Counted from the stretch's first letter, positions 8,416 to 16,204 are shown. The stretch is DNA of 64,000 nucleotides from Candidatus Nitrosopumilus sp. (GCF_028278985.1 NZ_JANQTA010000001.1:1-64000); one strand, 5' to 3'. A program made the numbers and translations. The notes: generated from the sequence alone by a model not told the origin.

Positions 8416-9495
8416 ATGCGTAAATTTATGGTCAGAAAAGATGATGGAGAGGTAGATCCTGAAAAAAGAACACTGTATTTCTCAGACAAACAAAGACGAT
8501 CAAAATCACTTTTAGAGCAGGAGGGAAAGGACATCAAGGAAGAATCCTTTGCTAAGAAAGCCATTGCCAAAATTGATGAGGAAATAGAAGATAAAGAAAG
8601 CAGAACTCTGTTCTCAGAATCGTTTGAGCTAATTGAAAATTTCAATAATGAAAAGATGAAGCGGATGTACAGCCAGTTATCAGAAGAAAAGCAGCTATCA
8701 AAGGAGCTAAATAACAAACTAAATGCCAACTTGTCTAAAATTGCAAATGCAGAAGCAGAGTTAGTAGATAGAAAAAAGAAGCTAGAAGAAGAGCTTGAGG
8801 TGAAAACTGAACAGCTAATAGAATCAGAAAGATTTGCAGCCATTGGAGAATTGTCCTCAAGACTAGCACATGATTTGCGTAGTCCGTTAACTGTAATCAA
8901 AGGAATGGTTGGGATTCTAAAGCTGAAAGAAGGCAGAATCATGGATGATGCTGTGATTAAAAGGCTTGAGCTAATGGAGAAATCAGTTTTTCGAATGACT
9001 CACCAGATTGAGGGAGTGCTTGATTATGTCCAAAAGATGCCACTGAAAAAGAAGGAAGAGTCATTAAAAGACATAATTCAGACATCATATTCTTCGATAG
9101 AGATTCCACCAAACATCACCATCTACCCTCCCAAAAACGACATAGTGTTCAACTGTGACTCTGTAAAGATGGAGGTAGTGTTTGAGAATTTAATACTAAA
9201 TGCAATTCAAGCAATTGGGGATAGCAAGGGACGCATCTTCGTAAAACTAAATGAAAATAACAAAGTTGTGATGGCCACAGTCCAGGATTCGGGAGAGGAT
9301 ATTCCGTTAGAGGAACAAGAAAAGATCTTTGAGCCATTGTTTACCACAAAGCAGGAGGGGACAGGCCTTGGTTTGTCAAGTGTCAAAAATATTGTTGAGT
9401 TACATGGAGGCCAAATTGCACTAAAGGCCAGTCCAAAGAGATTCGCCATGATCTTTCCAAAAGAGGAAAGTGTAAAAACTGAAGAAGGAAAATAA
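8416..9495 (+). CDS. Soluble histidine kinase
   Basis: 359 residues without membrane helices. Residues 1-60 are charged with no recognised sensor domain, and 70-138 are a coiled coil. The HisKA domain has its phospho-acceptor H152 in SRLAHDLRSPL. The ATPase domain shows the N box (N262 in NLILNAIQAI), G1 (D291-x-G293), the F box (FEPLFTTK) and G2 (GTGLGL, 315-320). It probably autophosphorylates and feeds the stand-alone receivers nearby (6457, 7038, 9899). The first 20 residues resemble a 46-codon fragment at 48782-48922. A perfect 20-bp palindrome follows the stop codon. Confidence 0.93.
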   Translation: MRKFMVRKDDGEVDPEKRTLYFSDKQRRSKSLLEQEGKDIKEESFAKKAIAKIDEEIEDKESRTLFSESFELIENFNNEKMKRMYSQLSEEKQLSKELNNKLNANLSKIANAEAELVDRKKKLEEELEVKTEQLIESERFAAIGELSSRLAHDLRSPLTVIKGMVGILKLKEGRIMDDAVIKRLELMEKSVFRMTHQIEGVLDYVQKMPLKKKEESLKDIIQTSYSSIEIPPNITIYPPKNDIVFNCDSVKMEVVFENLILNAIQAIGDSKGRIFVKLNENNKVVMATVQDSGEDIPLEEQEKIFEPLFTTKQEGTGLGLSSVKNIVELHGGQIALKASPKRFAMIFPKEESVKTEEGK

Positions 9496-9503
9496 TCTAA
9501 AGA

Positions 9504-9523
9504 GAAACGAAGGCCTTCGTTTC
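9504..9523 (+). terminator. Perfect palindrome after the kinase gene
   Basis: GAAACGAAGGCCTTCGTTTC is self-complementary over 20 bp and starts 8 bp after the kinase stop codon. It would form an 8-bp stem with a 4-nt loop. No T-run follows, so it may be an RNA-stabilising hairpin or a protein site rather than a terminator. Confidence 0.45.
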
Positions 9524-9672
9524 CCTTGAAAACCAAACTAGTAACTAGCTAGGTACTCTCGGAAGATATGATATTTAAGTATGAATATCATAATTTTTAT
9601 GATCATATTATAAAAAACAACAAATCACAAATGTACCAATTAGATTAAAAATAATTTTGTCCCACAAATCAT

Positions 9673-9822
9673 ATGCATGAAAACTATTCTGTGGACAAAT
9701 ACGATATTGATGTAGTATGCAATCAAACTGGATGCACCAGAATTACTGCAGAAAAAATTCTAAAGAAGAACAAAGGGAATCTAGTAAAGGCAATAAAAGA
9801 AATCACTAGCAAAAATCTCTGA
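9673..9822 (+). CDS. Small UBA-domain protein (NAC-alpha-like)
   Basis: 49 residues. Nearly the whole protein matches the UBA helix bundle found at the C-terminus of archaeal NAC alpha: D-V-V-C-N-Q-T-G-C-T, then A-E-K-I-L-K-K-N-K-G-N-L-V-K-A-I-K-E-I-T. UBA domains of this type mediate protein contacts at the ribosome or with ubiquitin-like proteins; the NAC core is missing here, so its partner is unknown. An upstream stretch (CAAATGTACCAATT then TTAAAA) resembles sequences upstream of 40919 and inside the repeated intergenic elements. Confidence 0.65.
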   Translation: MHENYSVDKYDIDVVCNQTGCTRITAEKILKKNKGNLVKAIKEITSKNL

Positions 9823-9898
9823 AAGCATAATATTTTCAGTTGCATGCCTCAACAGAATTTGAGTCATTCATAAAGATTTGATTTTCAAAGGACTTGAA

Positions 9899-10258
9899 TT
9901 ATTTTAAAAGTGACAAGAGTTCTTCATTATTTACTGGCTTTTCTAAAACACTAACTCCTGAAGCAAATGATTGTAATTTTATTTCGGCAGTAGCAAATCC
10001 AGAAATCAGGACAATTTTGCATTTTGGGTACGCCTTTTTGATTGACTCAATAACATACAACCCGTCACGTTTTGGCATTTGATAGTCTGAAATAATGAAA
10101 TCTGGTTTGTGTTTTTCATATAATTCTAAAGCATATGCTCCATCACTTGCTGTGCCAAAAACTTGGATTTTATGCATTCTTAGATAGCTTGAGAGATTAT
10201 CGATTGCTTCTTGATCATCATCAATAATCAATACGGATGTCATAATACAGGATTGCAA
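9899..10258 (-). CDS. CheY-like response regulator, stand-alone receiver
   Basis: 119 residues. Acidic cluster D13-D15, phospho-acceptor D58 (IISDYQMPKRDG), S86 in the Ser/Thr position and K107 (EKPVN). No output domain. M6 (MTSVLIIDDD, position 10243) is an equally likely start. It is the third single-domain receiver within 4 kb of the kinase at 8416. The repeated intergenic element at 10355-10475 lies upstream. Confidence 0.9.
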   Translation of the reverse strand: MQSCIMTSVLIIDDDQEAIDNLSSYLRMHKIQVFGTASDGAYALELYEKHKPDFIISDYQMPKRDGLYVIESIKKAYPKCKIVLISGFATAEIKLQSFASGVSVLEKPVNNEELLSLLK

Positions 10259-10354
10259 CTGATTCCAATATTCTCACGTATGTTTAATCTGAACAGATAT
10301 GAATCAAAAAAAACTGTAGGAATACAAAACAATTCGTGAATGCCACGTTTTACG

Positions 10355-10475
10355 TTTATACTAGTACTGTCTTCAAATGTACCAATTTTGTTTTAATCTC
10401 TCTGTGCGTATCAAAACTGTCTAACGTCCATGGGTGGGAAACCAAGTAACTGCTTATTCATCTAGTTTCTCACCC
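10355..10475 (+). ncRNA. Repeated intergenic element, copy 1 (candidate small RNA, hairpin end)
   Basis: About 120 bp closely matched at 40683-40807. It starts with a TATA-like TTTATACTAGTACT, runs through CTTCAAATGTACCAATTTTG and GTCTAACGTCCATGGGTG, and ends in an 11-bp inverted repeat: GGGTGGGAAAC (10432-10442) and GTTTCTCACCC (10465-10475). T-rich sequence follows. The arms differ from copy 2 by a G.U versus A.U pair, compatible with an RNA hairpin. The loop between the arms is the reverse complement of the loop in copy 2. It could be a terminator-ended small RNA or a small DNA element. The remaining spacer, 10259-10588, holds no gene. Confidence 0.5.
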
Positions 10476-10588
10476 AATTTGTTTTTTGTTTTGCCCCACT
10501 AGTATAGTTAGCACGCCAACAATAATTTTACAAGTATTGTCCAAGTTAATCCTTGAGTGGGATTTATGAAATCAATTTGATATACTAG

Positions 10589-10825
10589 TTACAGTTCTTC
10601 AGATAATTTCTTAATGTGACTTGTGTCGTTCTTAAATGCTAAATTCAATGCATTCTGCATTTCTTTTTTGTAGTTCTCAATGTTTTTTACATTGCCTCTG
10701 ATCACTTCGCATTTTTTCACTATAGGAAGTTTTTGGAAATTTTTATACTGAGAATACGTTACAGTGCAAACAGAATATTTTGCATCGCCATCAAATTTGT
10801 ATTTTATTTTAAATGCCAATAACAT
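10589..10825 (-). CDS. Hypothetical small protein, paralog of 5521-5760
   Basis: 78 residues. It shares the CTVTYSQYKN motif, a central LPIVKKCEVIRGN and the C-terminal KNDTSHIKKLSEE with the protein at 5521. No known domain. It is divergent from the zinc-ribbon gene at 10996, repeating the arrangement at 5144/5521 in inverted orientation. The shared neighbours suggest a functional link between this protein and the zinc ribbon. Confidence 0.75.
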   Translation of the reverse strand: MLLAFKIKYKFDGDAKYSVCTVTYSQYKNFQKLPIVKKCEVIRGNVKNIENYKKEMQNALNLAFKNDTSHIKKLSEEL

Positions 10826-10995
10826 ATATGATATGATAAATTAATTTAAAAACAAAACGAAAGTTAGAACAAGCTAATTGGTTTGAGATAGCAATTCCAA
10901 GTTTCTAGAATATCTTTGAAAAATTATTAGCTGAATCTAATTAGTCCCATCTAATTTTCATGTTGCTTAAATCTATGAAAGAACATAGAGATGCA

Positions 10996-11166
10996 ATGAG
11001 AATTGATTCTTGCAGAAAGTGCGGAACCGAATTGGAAATCAAGAACAAATGTCATTCATGCAATGAACCTACTAGTTTCCAATGCAAAAACTGTTTGAAT
11101 ATCACTGATGAACAAATACATTCGCAATGCAATACCCCGTTATTGATTGTATCATCTTTCAGGTGA
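10996..11166 (+). CDS. Small zinc-ribbon protein, MRIDSCRKCG family
   Basis: 56 residues from the ATG at 10996; an in-frame ATG at 10960 would add 12 residues, but the paralog at 5326 begins exactly at MRIDSC. Three knuckles: SCRKCG, KCHSC and QCKNC, then NITDEQIHSQC. It ends 6 bp before the TFB gene, with which it is probably co-transcribed. The sister locus at 5 kb lacks TFB, so the ribbon is not strictly tied to it. Confidence 0.72.
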   Translation: MRIDSCRKCGTELEIKNKCHSCNEPTSFQCKNCLNITDEQIHSQCNTPLLIVSSFR

Positions 11167-11172
11167 AATAAA

Positions 11173-12069
11173 TTGAATTCACACCATGTTCAGAAATCAT
11201 TTGACTGCAAGCACACAAAATCTGTGTTTGATAATGATACAGGCGAAGAGATTTGCAGGAATTGTGGCCAGGTGTTGGATCAAAAAACTGTTGACTTTTC
11301 ATATGAGGGATTTTCTGAAAACTACCAAAACATGAGAACAGGTCCAAGAATCACTAACAGGATACATGATGGCGGACTATCCACAGTCATGGGACGATCC
11401 AACTACGATTCCAGTGGAAATCCTGTGCCTTACAAGGCCAGAGGATCACTGAACAGAATGAGAATTTGGGACTCAAGAAGCAAGTCAAGAACAACATCAA
11501 ACAGAAACCTCATTATCGCCCTATCTGAAATGGACAAATTAAAGGAGAAGATGGCACTGTCTGAATCCATCATAGAGAAGTCATCGTATTTTTATCGAAA
11601 GGCACTAGAGCAGAAACTGATCCGAGGCAGGACCATCAAAGGAATGGTTGGTGCGTGCGTTTATGCAGCATGCAGGGACCTTGGGACCACAAGAAGCATT
11701 GCAGAGATTTCAAAACATCTTCATGAAAGAAGGCACACCATTGCACGAAGTTACAGAATGCTGTTTCAAAAGCTCAGACTGGATGTGCCAATTACAAATC
11801 CTGTAAACAGCATAGTCAAATTCTCAAACAACCTGAACCTTCCAGAAAAGGTAAAGCGAGATGCAGTAGAAATTTTCGAGTCTTTGAAAAAAGAGAAAGT
11901 TATTGCAGGAAAAAAGCCTGATGCAGTTGCAGCTGCATCTGTTTACATGGCATGCATTCAAAACAACAAAGATATATCTCAATTCAAAATATCGGAGATA
12001 TCAGGGATTAGTACAGTAACCATTCGCAACAGATTAAACGAATTTACAAAGTACGTGCCACTGATATAG
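11173..12069 (+). CDS. tfb: Transcription initiation factor TFB
   Basis: 298 residues, TTG start. N-terminal zinc ribbon (C-x-H about residue 12 and CRNCG about 34-38), then the B-reader region (GPRITNRIHDGGLST..MG) and two cyclin repeats (about 110-200 and 205-298). TFB bridges TBP/TATA and RNA polymerase, binding the BRE. It lies between two small zinc-protein genes, 6 bp after one and 11 bp before the other, as an apparent three-gene operon. The full set of TFB elements distinguishes it from the reduced TFB-like protein at 18017. Thaumarchaea often encode several TFBs; this could be a general or an alternative factor. Confidence 0.95.
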   Translation: MNSHHVQKSFDCKHTKSVFDNDTGEEICRNCGQVLDQKTVDFSYEGFSENYQNMRTGPRITNRIHDGGLSTVMGRSNYDSSGNPVPYKARGSLNRMRIWDSRSKSRTTSNRNLIIALSEMDKLKEKMALSESIIEKSSYFYRKALEQKLIRGRTIKGMVGACVYAACRDLGTTRSIAEISKHLHERRHTIARSYRMLFQKLRLDVPITNPVNSIVKFSNNLNLPEKVKRDAVEIFESLKKEKVIAGKKPDAVAAASVYMACIQNNKDISQFKISEISGISTVTIRNRLNEFTKYVPLI

Positions 12070-12080
12070 GAAGCCAGGAA

Positions 12081-12272
12081 ATGGGATTTTCTTGCAAAGG
12101 AATTTGTCATCTGAAAAAGGCTGCAAACATTCCAAACAAAATGAGATATGAAGAAAACCATCGTTTTTGTGGATTATGTTCTTGTTATTTCGATCCAATC
12201 TTTGTTCGCTGTCCTTGTTGCAAGGCAATGCTTCGAATCAAACCTAGAAGGAAGAGCAGAGAAACAAAATAG
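12081..12272 (+). CDS. Small zinc protein, CxGxC...CPCC family
   Basis: 63 residues: SCKGICHLKKA, MRYEENHRFCGLCSCYF, VRCPCCKAMLR and a basic tail KPRRKSRETK. It has the same cysteine spacing as 4923, 15536, 16839 and 38619. It starts 11 bp after TFB, behind an AGGAA that could serve as a ribosome-binding site. Co-transcription with TFB hints at a transcription-linked role, but that is inference. Confidence 0.75.
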   Translation: MGFSCKGICHLKKAANIPNKMRYEENHRFCGLCSCYFDPIFVRCPCCKAMLRIKPRRKSRETK

Positions 12273-12361
12273 GGCGTTACTTTTGTTATTGATGATTCTA
12301 CATGCAAAAAACTTCTAGTTCTTCAAGCCAAGAAATAAGAAAACAAGACTATTTTACGACA

Positions 12362-13582
12362 TTAGTCATCATCGTCATCATCATCGTCATCATCATCGTC
12401 ATTATTTTTATTGGCATTATTTGGAGAATTTTGGTTAGAAGAGCTATCACTAGGACTCATTCCACTGTTATCTTTATGCTTGATGCCTTCGTTGGTTTTT
12501 TTGCTGGGCTCCTCACTTACAGATGTTGGTATTTCGTTAATCTGTGATGTCTTCTTTTCACTTTTCTCACTGATTTGTTTGTCCCTAACCTCTTTGATTT
12601 TCTTTTCCGTATCACTTGTGGTTTTGATTACATCATTAAGGGATTGTTTCAGTTCTGATTCAAATATAGGGTTAATTGTACTAAGTACATTTTCATTTAT
12701 GTGTGAAATACCAAAATTAGGAAATTCCTCTTGTTCATGAACAAGTACTTCTTCTAATAACGACTCATCAGAATTAAATTGTATCAAACTAGGGAGATCT
12801 GTATTTTCTTGAGATTTTAAGGCTGTGACGGAATTCTCTTTGTCTTGTTTCTCTTTATTTGCCAATATTTTTTTGATGTTTTCCTTGATCTCTGTCAGCT
12901 TGAGAATAGTCTTTTCATCAGTAGTTTGAGTTATTGTTCTGTCAATTGCAGGTATTGCTAGATTCCAATTTTTAGAAGCAATTATCTCTTCTAGAGAGAT
13001 CATATGATGGACATTGTTTACTTTTCCTCCATTAGCATCATCGGTAAGTTTTGCTCCGATTTTGTTTACAAGTTTTTGATATGCTTTTTTGGTATCAGTT
13101 TCTTTGATAGTTTTTTCGATTGATTGAGCTCTGTCTTTTTGGATATTTTGTTTGTTCTCTAGATTTTCAAAAATAATCTTGTTTTTCATAGTTTGAGAAA
13201 ATATTTTCTTTTCCTGAACAGTTAATCCGTTTTCTTTTTCATGTTCTTTTAGATTATTTTCATACTTGTCTAAAACAGCGTAATAGTTATTTTGTAAGTG
13301 TTCATAAATTATGTTTATTCTGTCATTACTCCTATTGTTTGCTTCATTAATTTTCAACATTGTTTTTGTAATCTGATCAATCTCAAAAGACATTGTTCCC
13401 ATAGACATGTCCTGAAAACTGTTATCAGTATTCTTCAAAAGAGATAATTTTTCATTTGTCTCTAACATTTTTTCAGTCATATCATCACGATTCATTGCAT
13501 ATGCCTCTTGTGATACTGTTCCAGAAACAGCCAGCATCGCACCAAGTATAGCCACAAATGTCAACATTTCAAAGGACCTCAT
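12362..13582 (-). CDS. Exported coiled-coil protein with a C-terminal poly-aspartate tail
   Basis: 406 residues. A signal peptide (about 1-29, ending EAYAMN) is followed by long charged helices (KxxE/ENLxN patterns, about 35-240) without a membrane anchor. The last 60 residues are Ser/Asn/Lys-rich and end NKNN followed by twelve Asp residues at the very C-terminus. The Asp run could bind divalent cations or the S-layer surface. Start at 13582. Antisense ORFs here arise from the repetitive tail. Function unknown. Confidence 0.8.
   Translation of the reverse strand: MRSFEMLTFVAILGAMLAVSGTVSQEAYAMNRDDMTEKMLETNEKLSLLKNTDNSFQDMSMGTMSFEIDQITKTMLKINEANNRSNDRINIIYEHLQNNYYAVLDKYENNLKEHEKENGLTVQEKKIFSQTMKNKIIFENLENKQNIQKDRAQSIEKTIKETDTKKAYQKLVNKIGAKLTDDANGGKVNNVHHMISLEEIIASKNWNLAIPAIDRTITQTTDEKTILKLTEIKENIKKILANKEKQDKENSVTALKSQENTDLPSLIQFNSDESLLEEVLVHEQEEFPNFGISHINENVLSTINPIFESELKQSLNDVIKTTSDTEKKIKEVRDKQISEKSEKKTSQINEIPTSVSEEPSKKTNEGIKHKDNSGMSPSDSSSNQNSPNNANKNNDDDDDDDDDDDD
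12365..12400. repeat. GTC/ATC triplet repeat (poly-Asp codons)
   Basis: Twelve triplets, GTC or ATC on the plus strand, encode twelve consecutive Asp codons (GAC/GAT) directly before the stop codon of the reverse-strand gene. The triplet tract could vary in length by slippage. Confidence 0.85.
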
Positions 13583-13809
13583 CTTAGTATGCTAATGAGA
13601 AGTGACTTCTCATAACAAGGGCGGATCCATAAACACATTTGAGGTTCCAAAATGGAGTATTATCATCATAACTTGGTATTTTTTGGATTCAGAAGGTAGC
13701 AAAAATTCATTCTATTTTGAGCCTTAGAGAGTAATAAAAAGTTCAGAGGAAAGATCATAACATTATGAAAATTTGGCACATAGTCTTCGATAACTACACG
13801 AGAACAGGT

Positions 13810-14049
13810 TCAAAAGACTTGATGGCTTTGGAAAATGATTCCAGATGCAAACGTACTGTTTGCCTGGGCAGGAAACGTGATGACTATGGTGTCGCCTACT
13901 GAATATGCCGCATCACCATCATCAGGATCATCAGCTACTGCCGAAGAAATTTCCGATGCAGCATATGCACTAGATGCAAGTAGTGGAACGACGCCGACAC
14001 TAAAAATCATCACGACAATTATTACAAATTGCATCTTAATGAAATTCAA
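13810..14049 (-). CDS. Short exported protein, probable truncated surface-protein N-terminus
   Basis: 79 residues. A strong signal peptide ends at SSAYAASE, followed by ISSAVADDPDDGDAAYSVGDTIVITF, the opening of the beta-sandwich repeats found in large thaumarchaeal surface proteins. The frame stops after about 50 mature residues (IIFQSHQVF), so the rest of such a protein is missing. It may be a decayed fragment or a short secreted domain. The sequence after the stop gives no readable continuation. Confidence 0.55.
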   Translation of the reverse strand: MNFIKMQFVIIVVMIFSVGVVPLLASSAYAASEISSAVADDPDDGDAAYSVGDTIVITFPAQANSTFASGIIFQSHQVF

Positions 14050-14172
14050 TACTCTTCATTTGAGCTTGACGTACAATAGCAGTAGCATGTTTAGATTACA
14101 CAATCTCACATACGATTGTATACAAATGCATGTAAAAGAAAACATTGAAACTAGTTAATTGGATTGCGCACC

Positions 14173-14529
14173 TTAATTCCTGTTTGACGTGCAAGAATCA
14201 TTTTCTAGATTGTATCCATAGGGACATTTTTTAAAAGATTGCATGATTTCAAAATAAACTTTGGAGAATAGATCAATATTGTCAATTGCTTCTTCATTAT
14301 TTTTTAGATTCTTAAACGCAGTCATAGTTAATCTAGACATTTGTTCCAAATCCCTGTTTTTAAGAAATTGAGAACTTCCCATGATCGTGTCTGCTGATTG
14401 AATCATTTTTGAAATTAACCTCTCATCAGAAGGGGTTTTTGCCAAGTTTTGGAGGTTATTGACAATGGTTGATGACAGAACATGGCATTCCTCTTTGAAT
14501 GCCTTTGAATGCTTTTTGTCTAAATTCAT
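14173..14529 (-). CDS. Hypothetical helical protein, possible HPt-like domain without the histidine
   Basis: 118 residues, nearly all helical. The stretch SADTIMGSSQFL...LEQMSRL around residues 45-70 resembles the HPt phosphotransfer core (H-T-x-K-G-S-A-x-F-L...L), but Asp replaces the His and Met the Lys. If it is related to HPt it could not carry phosphate on His. The C-terminus has a Cys pair (KKCPYGYNLENDSC). The family link is a weak visual match. Confidence 0.6.
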   Translation of the reverse strand: MNLDKKHSKAFKEECHVLSSTIVNNLQNLAKTPSDERLISKMIQSADTIMGSSQFLKNRDLEQMSRLTMTAFKNLKNNEEAIDNIDLFSKVYFEIMQSFKKCPYGYNLENDSCTSNRN

Positions 14530-14732
14530 GTTCAGAAACTATCTGCTATACATAATAGTAATTAGGTGAGTTTTTTGAACAGACATTATTGAAAACCAAA
14601 AACACGATGTTGTTTGACAATTAAGATTTACAGGCAAGCAGCAGCATAGTCACTAGTCTGTTTTGAAATGTTGTTTTAACAATCTAGAACATTTCATGGT
14701 TTTAAATCAAATATATTTTTACAAATAGATGC

Positions 14733-15092
14733 TTGGTAAAAAAACTAACTCCTGCTTTGGTTGACAAATACGACATCGCTCAGAAAATGCTAAAACAATT
14801 GGCAAATTTAGAATCCAGAACTGTTTTGTTTTCAATAATCAAAAAACAAGAAACAGTTTCGGAAATCTCCAAAAAAACAGAAATTCCTCTAAGTACAGTA
14901 TATGTGATAATTTCAAAACTGTTTGATAGTGCATTAATTGTAAAAAAATACAATTTGAATGACGATGGGCGTCGTACAGTATGGTATCAGAGCAAAGTCA
15001 AAGAAGTTTGTATCAATATAACAAAATTTGAACCCGAAATATCGTTTAAGAAGAACACGCTGATGAAACATGGGAAGACAAGCCAAACTTAA
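14733..15092 (+). CDS. Winged-helix transcription regulator
   Basis: 119 residues, TTG start; an ATG four bases upstream is out of frame. The core resembles MarR/ArsR-type winged helices: ESRTVLFSIIKK, VSEISKKTEIPLSTVY (recognition helix), then ISKLFDSALIVKK and a wing. The protein at 30955-31284 is a paralog (LTP..., KYD, NLESR.ILF, EIS..T.IPLSTVY). A TATA-like AAATATATTTTTA lies about 20 bp upstream of the start, so the message is probably nearly leaderless. Its 3' end overlaps the mini zinc ribbon at 15070. Confidence 0.75.
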   Translation: MVKKLTPALVDKYDIAQKMLKQLANLESRTVLFSIIKKQETVSEISKKTEIPLSTVYVIISKLFDSALIVKKYNLNDDGRRTVWYQSKVKEVCINITKFEPEISFKKNTLMKHGKTSQT

Positions 15093-15171
15093 GATCTGTA
15101 TTCATTGTGGAAACGTGTTTACTGTCTATTATTTATCAAGAAATAAAAAATCATGTCCAAAGTGCAAGTGA
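15070..15171 (+). CDS. Mini zinc ribbon, 33 residues
   Basis: The ATG lies inside the end of the regulator gene in another frame. The product is 33 residues with two knuckles, ICIHCG and SCPKCK, separated by 16 residues, enough for a single zinc ribbon. It sits 15 bp before a broken CxGxC...CPCC gene. A similar mini ribbon at 17003-17107 lies directly before an intact family member, which supports this very short gene. Confidence 0.5.
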   Translation: MGRQAKLKICIHCGNVFTVYYLSRNKKSCPKCK

Positions 15172-15186
15172 GATCTGATTCCATAA

Positions 15187-15354
15187 ATGGCCTGCAGAGG
15201 AATTTGTGAGAGAAACAGGGCTGAGACAAGATAGGGCACGGGTATCAAAAGATGCACCTTGTGTGATGCATCCTTGGAATATAATGGCGTGCAATGCCCG
15301 TGCTGCAGAATTCACCATACTACTTCCATTTGCACAAATTTTTTTCAAAAATAG
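15187..15354 (+). pseudogene. CxGxC...CPCC zinc protein broken by a nonsense codon
   Basis: The frame from ATG 15187 reads MACRGICERNRAETR, TAG at 15232-15234, then GTGIKRCTLCD...GVQCPCC to a stop at 15352. All intact family members have Tyr where the TAG falls (RY..G.KRC), so a TAT/TAC to TAG change is the simplest explanation. The C-terminus after CPCC also departs from the usual basic tail. It overlaps the 3' end of the convergent gene at 15320. Confidence 0.75.
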
Positions 15355-15520
15355 TTGAAACAGTAACAGGACGCATTTGTAATTTTTCTTTATTTTCATC
15401 TATGCAGTTGGAACATAGATAATGGGATTTGTCACAATAATTGCAATAGATTTTTTCGGTTAATGGATTGATTTTACACATTTCACACATGATTTGTCCT
15501 TTAAGATCATTTGAAACCAT
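15320..15520 (-). CDS. Small zinc protein, distant MRIDSCRKCG relative
   Basis: 66 residues: MCEMCK, YCNYCDK, LCSNCIDE and a later single Cys. The knuckle spacing follows the zinc-ribbon proteins at 5144 and 10996, although the sequence has diverged. It begins 15 bp after the zinc-protein gene 15536-15742 ends on the same strand, so here the two families are again adjacent but in reversed order. The 3' end overlaps the broken plus-strand gene. Confidence 0.65.
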   Translation of the reverse strand: MVSNDLKGQIMCEMCKINPLTEKIYCNYCDKSHYLCSNCIDENKEKLQMRPVTVSTIFEKNLCKWK

Positions 15521-15535
15521 TCTTCATTCACTGAC

Positions 15536-15742
15536 TTATTTTTCAACAACATGAATTTTCTTCCATTTGCTTCCTCTAGGAGAAGTTCTCAGTTTGTATC
15601 CACAACATGGACAATGAGAACCATACCAGTTGAGGAAGATTTCACAGTGTTGGCATCTTTTTTGTCCAGAAATGTATCGCTTTCCATCCGAAGGACGTTT
15701 AGATTTATAATTTAAACATACAAGTTTACATAACATAAACAA
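15536..15742 (-). CDS. Small zinc protein, CxGxC...CPCC family variant
   Basis: 68 residues. LCKLVCLNYKSKRP replaces the usual CxGxC opening with CxxxC, followed by KRYISGQKRCQHCEIFL, SHCPCCGYKLR and a long basic tail. The first Gly of the motif is lost, but all six core cysteines remain. Probably co-transcribed with 15320-15520. Confidence 0.72.
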   Translation of the reverse strand: MFMLCKLVCLNYKSKRPSDGKRYISGQKRCQHCEIFLNWYGSHCPCCGYKLRTSPRGSKWKKIHVVEK

Positions 15743-15888
15743 AAACGGTAAAAGTAGATAATAACAATATCAATAATTTTCAAATTCTAATTTACCAAAA
15801 TAGAATAAGACGTTAACTTTCATTAAACATAATTTTATAATAAAGACTTGTAATTTCATAAATCTATAATAAGTTTTAGAGTGCATTA

Positions 15889-15916
15889 CTAATGTCATAT
15901 GTTACACTGACATTAG
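15889..15916. promoter_or_regulatory. Short hairpin, 9-bp inverted repeat
   Basis: CTAATGTCA and TGACATTAG are perfect inverted repeats separated by 10 bases. It lies in the spacer between zinc-protein genes, 25 bp before the larger inverted-repeat element. It could be an operator or a transcript end. The spacer 15743-15888 is AT-rich and shows no gene. Confidence 0.45.
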
Positions 15917-15940
15917 CCCTAGAAATGTAATGTAGGACTA

Positions 15941-16030
15941 GAGAAATTGAAAACCAAATGAAAATAGTTGTTCATCCTATTAACGAGGGAGTATTTCTAT
16001 TGGCATTAGTCAATATGGTTTTCAATTCTC
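15941..16030 (-). ncRNA. Structured 3' element A behind a small zinc gene
   Basis: 90 bp closed by an inverted repeat, GAGAAATTGAAAACCA and TGGTTTTCAATTCTC (one bulged A). Inside, a second helix AATAG/CTATT and the sequence AATAGTTGTTCATCC...GGGAGTATTTCTATTGGC align with element B at 16735-16830. On the minus strand it begins 18 bp after the stop of the zinc gene at 16049. It could be a 3'-UTR structure, a small RNA or a small insertion. Confidence 0.45.
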
Positions 16031-16048
16031 TAATTTGTTTAGGTTTTT

Positions 16049-16204
16049 TCATGCAGTTGAAGAATGAACATGTGTTTGGATTTCTTCAATAGAATTACAA
16101 CATTTACAGATGGTAGAAACGATCAATTTACATTGATTGCACTTTGAGTATTCTTCAATTTCGCAACCACAGATCCTGCATAATTCGCTCTTCAAATTAA
16201 TCAT
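16049..16204 (-). CDS. Small zinc-ribbon protein, 51 residues
   Basis: ATG at 16204, stop at 16049-16051. The product has LCRICGCEI, KCNQCK and ICKCCNSIEEIQTHVHSS: three knuckles followed by an E-x-I-x-x-H segment, the layout of the MRIDSCRKCG family (5144, 10996). The conserved spacing and the structured element directly downstream support it as a real gene. Confidence 0.65.
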   Translation of the reverse strand: MINLKSELCRICGCEIEEYSKCNQCKLIVSTICKCCNSIEEIQTHVHSSTA

